5,320 nucleotides of DNA, from NCBI GenBank assembly GCA_018970625.1, contig JAGWVZ010000284.1, forward strand, positions 1 to 5,320. The letters run 5' to 3'. Source of the DNA: Myxococcales bacterium. Lineage in GTDB: Bacteria > Myxococcota > Bradymonadia > REDH01. Positions 1 through 5,320 of the stretch are shown here, piece by piece. Position 1 is the first letter of the stretch. The number at the start of each line of letters is the position of its first letter. The notes beneath the pieces are model-generated. The model was not told the DNA's origin. It ran no database searches and worked only from the letters and a program-made list of their open reading frames with translations. The translations under genes were made by a program, and so were the position numbers.

Positions 1-1199
1 CCGTGAAACCCAACGAACACAACGTCCATGACCTCTCTCATCTCGCCCGTGACTTCCATCTCGATCGTCGTGAGCGACCTCGACATGACGACGCCTTCGC
101 GCTCAAACTCGATTTCGACGGTATGGGGCACCTGCGCGGACAGCAGACTGCTGAAGGTGTTGATGTCGATTACCGGGCGCCCGTCCGCCGAAATCACCCG
201 GTCGCCGCGCTGCAAACCGGCTACATGGGCGGGGCTGCCGGGCACCACATGCCATATCGTCTTGTGGATGGGGTACAACCCCAGCGCCGCCGGGTCGCGC
301 CCATCTACCTGCAGCTGCAACTCGACCTCACGAGACACGAAAAGACTGGCGAACGAGTCGGGCAGGGCAGAACGACGCTCAACCACGACCGAGACAGGCC
401 CTGTGTTCTGCTCCAGCGCAGCCTCGAACTGCAGCCACGACGACACCGACGCGTCTCCAATACGCAGGATGCGGTCAAACGTCTGCAATCCGTCCTGACC
501 GCCCACCGGTGAGTCAGGAGCCACATGAACCACCGAAGCCTGCTGCACCCATCCCATGCCCAGCTGGCCAAACGTGACCTCGCGCAGCCCCAGAATCTCG
601 TCGCGAGCGACGATCGTGTCTGGCGTGGCCCTCAGCGATACCGTTTCGCCGTTGCGTTCCACTTCAATGACAATCTCGCGGCCCGGCGCAGCCCGAATCA
701 GCGACTGCACGTCGTCAAAGTAGGTGACGGATTCCCCGTCGATGCTCAGAATCCGGTCGCCCGGGAGCAAGCCCGACTCGGCCGCCCGCGAGCCATCGCC
801 CACATAACCGACGACGGCGCTGGCCCGCATGTCCTCACTCAGCTGCACCGCGATGAACATCGGCGCGGCGATCAGCAGGTTCATGAGCGGGCCGGCCAGA
901 TAAATGATGAACCGTTGCCATACCGGCTTCGAGAACAGGCCCTTGCCCGCGTACTCCGGGAATTGCTCGGCTTCCTGTTCGTCCTGCGGGTCGGCCCCGT
1001 ACATGAGCACGTAGCCGCCCAGCGGAAGCGCCCGCACCGAGAATTCGGTGTCTTTCACCAGGAACCGGAACAGCACCGGTCCAACACCCACCGCAAACTG
1101 CTGACACCAGACACCGAACCATCGCGCGGCCAGATAGTGCCCAAGCTCGTGAAAGAACACGAGAGGTCCAATCACCAGCAAGAAATAGACAAAACTCAT
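1..1199 (-). CDS. rseP: RseP family site-2 intramembrane zinc metalloprotease (3' end cut by window edge)
   Basis: This frame is open from ATG 1199 to the left edge: 399 codons, no stop. RseP/S2P (M50) proteases cleave transmembrane substrates such as anti-sigma factors inside the inner membrane. Seen: a first hydrophobic helix (about residues 3-16) running into the zinc motif HELGH at 17-21, the conserved LPLGGYV at 58-63, and a second membrane segment (about 96-118) with GPLMN at 103-107. Three PDZ-like units follow, at roughly 128-192, 222-275 and 316-365. E. coli RseP (450 aa) has two. The C-terminal membrane helices and the third zinc ligand (LDG motif) would lie beyond the window, so the full protein is probably over 480 aa. 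It starts 58 bp after cdsA. An in-frame TTG at 1205 has a better-placed GGAAG (1215-1219, spacing 9) and would add only two residues. Family call is firm; the start is less so. Confidence 0.95.
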   Translation of the reverse strand, partial: MSFVYFLLVIGPLVFFHELGHYLAARWFGVWCQQFAVGVGPVLFRFLVKDTEFSVRALPLGGYVLMYGADPQDEQEAEQFPEYAGKGLFSKPVWQRFIIYLAGPLMNLLIAAPMFIAVQLSEDMRASAVVGYVGDGSRAAESGLLPGDRILSIDGESVTYFDDVQSLIRAAPGREIVIEVERNGETVSLRATPDTIVARDEILGLREVTFGQLGMGWVQQASVVHVAPDSPVGGQDGLQTFDRILRIGDASVSSWLQFEAALEQNTGPVSVVVERRSALPDSFASLFVSREVELQLQVDGRDPAALGLYPIHKTIWHVVPGSPAHVAGLQRGDRVISADGRPVIDINTFSSLLSAQVPHTVEIEFEREGVVMSRSLTTIEMEVTGEMREVMDVVFVGFH

Positions 1200-1257
1200 G
1201 GTCAATCCGGTACGCTTCCAGGATGCAGGTGGCTGATTCCTGTAGGCACTCTCAATG

Positions 1258-2139
1258 TCAAGTGAACTGCAGAATGGCCTTCAAGAGCGCAAAGTAGGGG
1301 GCCGCGAATACAAGCGCATCGACCCGGTCCAGCATTCCTCCATGACCAGAGAGAATGCGACTGCTGTCCTTGACTCCCGTCGACCGCTTTAGCAGCGACT
1401 CGGCCAGGTCACCCACCTGCCCAATGATGGCGCCCGGAAGGGCAAAGAGCACCACATGCCAGGGCTCCATGGTCTCGGGCAGGGGCAGCACCACCCAACC
1501 CAGAAAGCCGCCCGCAAGTGACGCAAACAGGCCGCCGATGGCGCCTTCAACCGTCTTCGCAGGTGACAGTCGAGGGGCCAGCTTACGCCGGCCGAACGCC
1601 CGCCCTGCAAAATAAGCGCCGGTATCGCCCGCCCAGATGATCATCATGGGCCACAACAGCCAGCCTGCCTGCGTCGGCGAATGAAGCAGAGGGTCGGGTC
1701 CGCGAACCAGCGCCAGCAGCGCGCCAAAAAGAAGCGCGCAATAGCCGAACCCAGCCATCAGGTGACCAAACCGAGCCGCCACGGCCGCGGTCTCTACCGA
1801 GGAGCGCATGCAGGCGGTGAGCGCGGCCACGGTGACCAGCGCGGCGCTCGCGTGCACCACCGCGGCCGGTAAGCCCCAGTAGCCGGCGGACATGACCAGC
1901 ACGATGCCCGCGACGCACAGCCAGGCGTCACCGCGGAGCGGCGCGCCAAGCGTCATACGAAAATACTCCCACCCACCAATGCCGGCCGCAGACGTCAGCA
2001 CCAGCCAGAGCGCCGCGTTGGGAGCAAGAAACGCCACTCCAAACAGCATCGGTATGCCCACGGCGGCTACCAGCAACCTGGGGATCAGGTCAGAGGGCCG
2101 CGCAGAAGACGACGGTGGATTGGCTGGAGGGTTGGACAA
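1258..2139 (-). CDS. cdsA: Phosphatidate cytidylyltransferase (CDP-diglyceride synthase)
   Basis: CdsA converts phosphatidic acid and CTP to CDP-diacylglycerol, the branch point for phospholipid synthesis, at the inner membrane. Residues are numbered from TTG 2139 (293 aa, usual for the family). Seen: about eight hydrophobic segments, the first from residue 22; WAGDTGAYFAGR at 170-180; SPAKTVEG at 192-199; and near the C-terminus a full match to the CdsA signature (248-274, bases 1318-1398), with key residues S248, KR, KD, HGG and DRVD. The frame is open upstream to GTG 2283, giving 341 aa, but that start lies 104 bp inside the preceding gene and adds a Ser/Arg-rich stretch without family resemblance. 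TTG 2139 is the first start codon in frame after the upstream stop, leaving about 40 bp between genes. No Shine-Dalgarno is visible before it. RseP follows directly. Function is firm; the start is uncertain. Confidence 0.93.
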   Translation of the reverse strand: MSNPPANPPSSSARPSDLIPRLLVAAVGIPMLFGVAFLAPNAALWLVLTSAAGIGGWEYFRMTLGAPLRGDAWLCVAGIVLVMSAGYWGLPAAVVHASAALVTVAALTACMRSSVETAAVAARFGHLMAGFGYCALLFGALLALVRGPDPLLHSPTQAGWLLWPMMIIWAGDTGAYFAGRAFGRRKLAPRLSPAKTVEGAIGGLFASLAGGFLGWVVLPLPETMEPWHVVLFALPGAIIGQVGDLAESLLKRSTGVKDSSRILSGHGGMLDRVDALVFAAPYFALLKAILQFT

Positions 2140-2179
2140 GGCGAGTCGTGCGGTTAGATCGGCCCTTGGGCTGACGGGG

Positions 2180-3076
2180 TCACCGATGCGCTTCGAGCTC
2201 TGTGAGCCGTTGCTGGATTGAATGGTTGCCGGGCTCTCGCGACAGCGCGAACTGCAGCTGGGTGCGCGCCATGGCAACATCACCCGCTGCGAGCGCCTGC
2301 TGCGCCGTTTTCAATGCGCGCCGGGCTGCCGGGTCGCTCGCCCACTCTTCCATCGAGATACTGGCCTGCGCGGCATTGCGAAATGGCCCCGACGAAGTGG
2401 GTTTGTCGCCTCGTAGCTCACGGTTGTAACGAGCGCGCTCGGTGCCGTTACGCAGCACCTCATAGGCGGTCTGAATGCGGTCATACAGCGCCGCGGCCTG
2501 CTCGCGCAACGTATCGTCACGCAGGTGCCTTAGCCGGTCGGGGTGAAGCAGCAGGCTGAGCCGGTCATACGAGCGGCGGATCGCATCGGCAGGGGCATTC
2601 GGAGCAATATCAAGCGTCTGGTAATGCGTTCCTTCGTCACCGCGCAGGCCGCGGACCTCCACCTCTGCACGGATTTCCTTGTCGTCGAACCCCGCATCGG
2701 TGCGGGACTCGGCCGCAGCGCGAATCAACCGGTCACACGCCACGCGAGGGTGCACGTCGCGCCTCAGGGCGACTCGAAAGGGTGAACCTTCTGGCACCGG
2801 GGTAACCTGGCGCGTCAACACCACGAGCGAGGTGCGTCCTTTGGACACCTTTTGCAGGGCGGCGGCCAACTCGAACGCGGAAGGACGCTCCAGGCACTCA
2901 TCCAACGCGATCAGGTCGGGCGGCCCCGACGCGAACCAGCCGCGCACTTCGCGTGCATCGGTCGTCGAGTCGACCAGCACTCCGGGCCTGACGAGCCCCT
3001 GAACAAGCCGCGAAAGCAGCTCGGAGTCAGGCGAAATCAGACCGATACGGTAGGGGATAAATGCGTTGGACGACAC
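2180..3076 (-). CDS. Receiver-like / J-domain / TPR-like fusion protein, putative Hsp70 co-chaperone
   Basis: This 298-residue protein has three parts. Residues 9-122 resemble a CheY-type receiver: beta strand and acidic turn with D17, DLIALD ending in the candidate phospho-acceptor D59, Pro at 65, and VVLT with T88. The lysine expected at the fifth strand is replaced by Arg (R105/R106), so phosphorylation is doubtful. Residues about 150-222 form a J-domain with helix II, HPD at 178-180 (bases 2537-2545) and helix III/IV; J-domains stimulate Hsp70 ATPase through HPD. There is no Gly/Phe region or DnaJ zinc finger. Residues about 250-285 look like a TPR hairpin (AL..GD...A....AL...P). It lies 55 bp after the Hsp70 gene, its probable partner (inference), and just before cdsA. 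GTG 3076 is the only start between the upstream in-frame stop and the receiver; no clear ribosome site precedes it. Soluble, with no signal peptide or membrane segment. Confidence 0.88.
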   Translation of the reverse strand: MSSNAFIPYRIGLISPDSELLSRLVQGLVRPGVLVDSTTDAREVRGWFASGPPDLIALDECLERPSAFELAAALQKVSKGRTSLVVLTRQVTPVPEGSPFRVALRRDVHPRVACDRLIRAAAESRTDAGFDDKEIRAEVEVRGLRGDEGTHYQTLDIAPNAPADAIRRSYDRLSLLLHPDRLRHLRDDTLREQAAALYDRIQTAYEVLRNGTERARYNRELRGDKPTSSGPFRNAAQASISMEEWASDPAARRALKTAQQALAAGDVAMARTQLQFALSREPGNHSIQQRLTELEAHR

Positions 3077-3131
3077 GGTCGCGTGGAAGACTTGGGGGCG
3101 GTAAAATGCAGCGTGTCAGGGCGCGCGTGAA

Positions 3132-5228
3132 TCAGGCGTCGCGATAGGCTTGCGGCAGATCACGCGATTGCAGCGCCGCGGCGGCTTCGTCGCTCATGCC
3201 GCCGGCGACGTTCAGGCGGGTGCGAGCCAGTCGTCCGCTGTCACGGTCACGCGCCGTCACCGACAGCATGCCGTCGGTATTGATCTCGAAGCTGACGTCA
3301 ATCTTCGCCTGACCGCGGGGCATGGGCGGAATGCCGGTGAGTACCAGCTCACCGATGGGTCGGTTTTCTTTGGCCACCCGCGACGAGCCTTCCAGAATGT
3401 TGACCCGTACGGTCTCCTGCAAGTCAGCGGCCGTGCCGAACGCGCGGGTCTGACGCACGGGCAGGCGGCTGTTGCGCGGGATGATCGTGTCCATGTAGCC
3501 ACCGAAGGTCTCAATGCCGAGGGCCTGCGGAATGACGTCGATGAGCAGGGGCGCCGTTTTGGGCGGCTGTGGCACAAAAACGTCTGTCCAGAGGTCGTCA
3601 GCCGCGTTGGTGATGAGATTCTGCTCGACCGCCGACACGGCCACGTCGGGTGTCTGCGCGGCCGGCGCTGCAGGGGCGGGGGCTGACGCTGCAGGGGCGG
3701 GGGCCGATGAGGCCGATTTTTCGAGCACCGGCGGCGGTACGGCCGCCGGGGGCTCGGCGGGTGTTTCACGGCGCGGCGCAACGGCGCTCATCATCTGTGT
3801 GGCTGGCGTCGCGGGCGCAGACTGCAAGGCAATTCGGGCCAGCGGAGCTGGCGGCGGCACTGCGAGGGCCTTTTTCGTCGTTGAGGAAGGTACCGGTGGA
3901 GGACCAGCGGGTGATAGCACCTGCGTGGAGGGAGCGCTGGGAAGTCCGCGGGCGGTAAGTCCGCCCTGGTCGTGCTGGTCGATCGCCGGGTTGTTGGGTG
4001 GCTGGGCCCCGGGCTGCGCCGCTGCAGCTGCGGCGGCAGGCACGCGCTGAGGTGGCTGTGGAGGGAGCGACGGTGGAGGCGCCGACTGCATCTCGAGTCC
4101 GTACGCGTAGATAGCCGCACCCACCGCCACGACTTCGTCCGGGTTGATGTCATTCAGCGGCTTCTTGAAGAAGTACTGCTCAACCATGTCGCGGACCATC
4201 GGCATACGGGTCGCTCCGCCGACCAGCACCAGCCGGTCGATCTCGGCCGATGTGAACTCAGCCAGCTTCAGCGCCTCGTCGCACACGATGAACGACTTCT
4301 GAACCAGCTGCATGCACGCCCGATTCAACGCCGCACGCGTGAGGGTGACGGTCGCCGACGTCGGCGAGGTCTGGCCGGGCAGGGTGTGCCGAATCGTGGC
4401 GGTCGCTGTGTCAGATTCTGTCAGGTCGATTTTCATCTTCTCGGCGACGCTCTTCAGGCGTTGCATGGCCTGAAGGTCCGACGACAGCGCGAATCCGGTC
4501 TGACGCTCGAACTCTTCCGCGAGCATCTGGGTCATGCGGTGGTCAAAGTCGTCGCCACCCAGAAACGTGTCACCCGCGGTTGAGAGGACCTCGAGCACGT
4601 TGTCACGCAGCTCAAGCACGGTGATGTCGAAGGTACCGCCGCCAAGGTCATACACGGCGATGCGTTCACGCAGCTGTTGTTCGTAGCCATAGGCGAGAGC
4701 AGCAGCAGTGGGCTCGTTCAGAATCCGTAGTACTTCGAGTCCCGCCAGCTGTCCGGCGGTCTTGGTGGCCCGGCGCTGTGCTTCGTTGAAGTTGGCCGGA
4801 ACGGTAATGACGGCGTGTGTGACAGGTTCGCCCAGATACTCTTCGGCGATCCATTTCATGTGGCGCAATATCAGCGCCTGCACCTCTTCGACCGTGAAGT
4901 CCCGGGACTGAACACGCACACGCGGATTGTCGTCGTCACCTTTCACGATTGCGTAAGCGTACTTGTCAGAGGCGACCTTGACTTCCTGCGCGTAGTGCGG
5001 GCGCCCGACCAGTCGCTTGACGCTGTACACCGTGTTCTGAGGGTCACTGGTCATTCGGATCTTCGCCGCATGACCCACCACCGTACGACCGTCGGGCAGC
5101 CAGGACACTACCGAGGGCTGAATCGTGCGCCCGTCCTTGTCAGAAATGACGATGGCTTCGCCGTCAATGACGGCAGCAACCACAGAATTGCTGGTACCAA
5201 GGTCGATTCCAACTGCGCGACCACTCAT
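3132..5228 (-). CDS. Hsp70/DnaK-family chaperone with long Ala/Pro-rich insert and no C-terminal lid
   Basis: This 698-residue cytoplasmic ATP-driven chaperone has a complete nucleotide-binding domain at 1-380: GIDLGTSNS at 7-15, K71 (equivalent of DnaK K70), [11 protein letters not shown] at 171-181, DLGGGTFD at 194-201, and [10 protein letters not shown] at 334-343. Residues 382-557 are Ala/Pro-rich low complexity. A DnaK-like linker follows (APLLIDV, 559-565; the first linker Asp of DVLLLDV is lost), then a beta substrate-binding domain to about 675, with LGIETFGG, V607 at the DnaK V436 position and PMPRG. The protein ends 23 residues later, so the roughly 130-residue helical lid of DnaK is missing. 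ATG 5228 gives the family N-terminus and has GGAG six bases upstream. GTG 5273 would add 15 residues, and the frame is open to the window edge. The J-protein gene follows by 55 bp. It is not typical dnaK, and no symbol is assigned; a specialised paralogue is likely. Confidence 0.93.
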   Translation of the reverse strand: MSGRAVGIDLGTSNSVVAAVIDGEAIVISDKDGRTIQPSVVSWLPDGRTVVGHAAKIRMTSDPQNTVYSVKRLVGRPHYAQEVKVASDKYAYAIVKGDDDNPRVRVQSRDFTVEEVQALILRHMKWIAEEYLGEPVTHAVITVPANFNEAQRRATKTAGQLAGLEVLRILNEPTAAALAYGYEQQLRERIAVYDLGGGTFDITVLELRDNVLEVLSTAGDTFLGGDDFDHRMTQMLAEEFERQTGFALSSDLQAMQRLKSVAEKMKIDLTESDTATATIRHTLPGQTSPTSATVTLTRAALNRACMQLVQKSFIVCDEALKLAEFTSAEIDRLVLVGGATRMPMVRDMVEQYFFKKPLNDINPDEVVAVGAAIYAYGLEMQSAPPPSLPPQPPQRVPAAAAAAAQPGAQPPNNPAIDQHDQGGLTARGLPSAPSTQVLSPAGPPPVPSSTTKKALAVPPPAPLARIALQSAPATPATQMMSAVAPRRETPAEPPAAVPPPVLEKSASSAPAPAASAPAPAAPAAQTPDVAVSAVEQNLITNAADDLWTDVFVPQPPKTAPLLIDVIPQALGIETFGGYMDTIIPRNSRLPVRQTRAFGTAADLQETVRVNILEGSSRVAKENRPIGELVLTGIPPMPRGQAKIDVSFEINTDGMLSVTARDRDSGRLARTRLNVAGGMSDEAAAALQSRDLPQAYRDA
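3558..4085 (-). other. Low-complexity Ala/Pro-rich coding insert inside the Hsp70 gene
   Basis: These bases encode Hsp70 residues 382-557, between the end of the ATPase domain and the interdomain linker. They are dominated by Ala, Pro, Ser and Gln, including a seven-alanine run (residues 398-404, bases 4017-4037) and APAPAAS-type repeats near residues 508-523. The last 30 residues are less biased and contain a short segment with Trp and several acidic residues (DDLWTDVF, 544-551) that could be a binding motif. The reading frame is intact on both sides with recognisable Hsp70 sequence, so this is a true insert and not a frameshift. Predicted disordered (inference). Confidence 0.85.
3667..3704. 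repeat. Short tandem repeat, 21-bp period, two units
   Basis: A 17-base GC-rich unit (gctgcaggggcgggggc) occurs at 3667-3683 and again at 3688-3704, a period of 21 bp or seven codons. It lies in the low-complexity insert of the Hsp70 gene and encodes an APAPAAS-like repeat. The period keeps the frame, so unit gain or loss would only alter linker length. Confidence 0.85.
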
Positions 5229-5234
5229 CCGGTG

Positions 5235-5238
5235 CTCC
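5235..5238 (-). promoter_or_regulatory. Ribosome binding site of the Hsp70 gene
   Basis: GGAG on the minus strand lies six bases before ATG 5228 (TTGGAGCACCGGATG). It is the clearest Shine-Dalgarno in the window and supports ATG 5228 over GTG 5273. Confidence 0.6.
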
Positions 5239-5269
5239 AATGCGTCGGGCCAATCAGGAAAGTCCTGCT

Positions 5270-5320
5270 TCACGTCGCCGCTAACTTGCGCTCGGCGTCG
5301 TGTGAAGTCCAGAACATCGC
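5270..5320 (-). CDS. Possible C-terminal end of an upstream gene
   Basis: One minus-strand frame enters from the right edge and reads 16 sense codons (ending ...DAERKLAAT) before TGA at 5272-5270. Its stop overlaps the alternative Hsp70 start GTG 5273 in a GTGA arrangement, which is typical of coupled genes in operons. It would put another gene directly upstream of the Hsp70. The fragment is too short for any function call and may be chance; the Hsp70 frame is also open here. Confidence 0.25.
   Translation of the reverse strand, partial: AMFWTSHDAERKLAAT

Noticed and set aside
3..512. Plus-strand open frames near the left edge
   Set aside because: They are antisense to the PDZ-coding part of rseP and have no recognisable motifs.
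525..1265. Plus-strand open frame of 246 codons
   Set aside because: It is antisense to the rseP frame, which carries the HELGH motif and PDZ pattern without a stop. The plus frame encodes an Arg/His-rich product with no family pattern, typical of a GC-rich shadow frame.
3077..3131. Possible terminator or promoter between the Hsp70 and J-protein genes
   Set aside because: The stretch has GC-rich bits (GCGCGC) and a short TTTT, but I found no stable inverted repeat followed by a T-run, and no pair of promoter boxes with acceptable spacing.
4017..4037. GCN run as an unstable trinucleotide repeat
   Set aside because: It encodes seven alanines but with mixed GCG/GCA/GCT/GCC codons, so it is not a pure repeat likely to slip.
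3150..4583. Several plus-strand open frames opposite the Hsp70 gene (3150-3686, 3514-4050, 3972-4583)
   Set aside because: They lie entirely opposite a well-conserved Hsp70 coding sequence, and their products are compositionally biased with no recognisable domain.
3132..5228. Calling the Hsp70 the housekeeping dnaK, or hscA
   Set aside because: The long insert, missing lid and absence of neighbouring grpE, dnaJ or iron-sulphur genes argue against both. Only the family is supported.

Overview
The window is GC-rich and every supported gene is on the minus strand, so transcription runs right to left. The order in that direction is: possible 3' end of an unseen gene (5320-5270), an Hsp70/DnaK-family chaperone (5228-3132), a receiver-like/J-domain/TPR-like fusion protein (3076-2180), the CDP-diglyceride synthase CdsA (about 2139-1258), and the site-2 intramembrane metalloprotease RseP (1199 to beyond base 1). 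Gaps are short (55, about 40 and 58 bp), and I see no convincing terminator between genes, so the four genes look like one transcription unit.

The right half holds an Hsp70/J-protein pair. The Hsp70 has a complete ATPase domain. It carries about 176 residues of Ala/Pro-rich low complexity just before the interdomain linker, and it stops soon after the beta substrate-binding domain, with no alpha-helical lid. Its neighbour joins a CheY-like receiver fold, a J-domain with an intact HPD motif and a short TPR-like helical hairpin. The simplest reading (inference) is that this J-protein is the dedicated co-chaperone of the adjacent Hsp70, with the receiver and TPR parts giving signal input or target choice.

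The left half holds two envelope genes that are often neighbours in bacteria. CdsA makes CDP-diacylglycerol for phospholipid synthesis. RseP is a membrane-embedded zinc protease of envelope stress signalling. In many bacteria dxr lies between them and uppS precedes cdsA. Here dxr is absent from the gap and the chaperone pair sits where uppS might be. The visible RseP appears to carry three PDZ-like units rather than the two known in E. coli RseP. Its gene runs off the left edge before the last transmembrane segments.

The organism is most likely a Gram-negative bacterium with high GC. The receiver-J fusion beside an unusual Hsp70 suggests a myxobacterium-like (Myxococcota/deltaproteobacterial) lineage, but this is a weak guess from domain architecture only. 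No RNA genes, mobile elements, CRISPR arrays or attachment sites were seen. There is no gene-free stretch longer than 300 bases.
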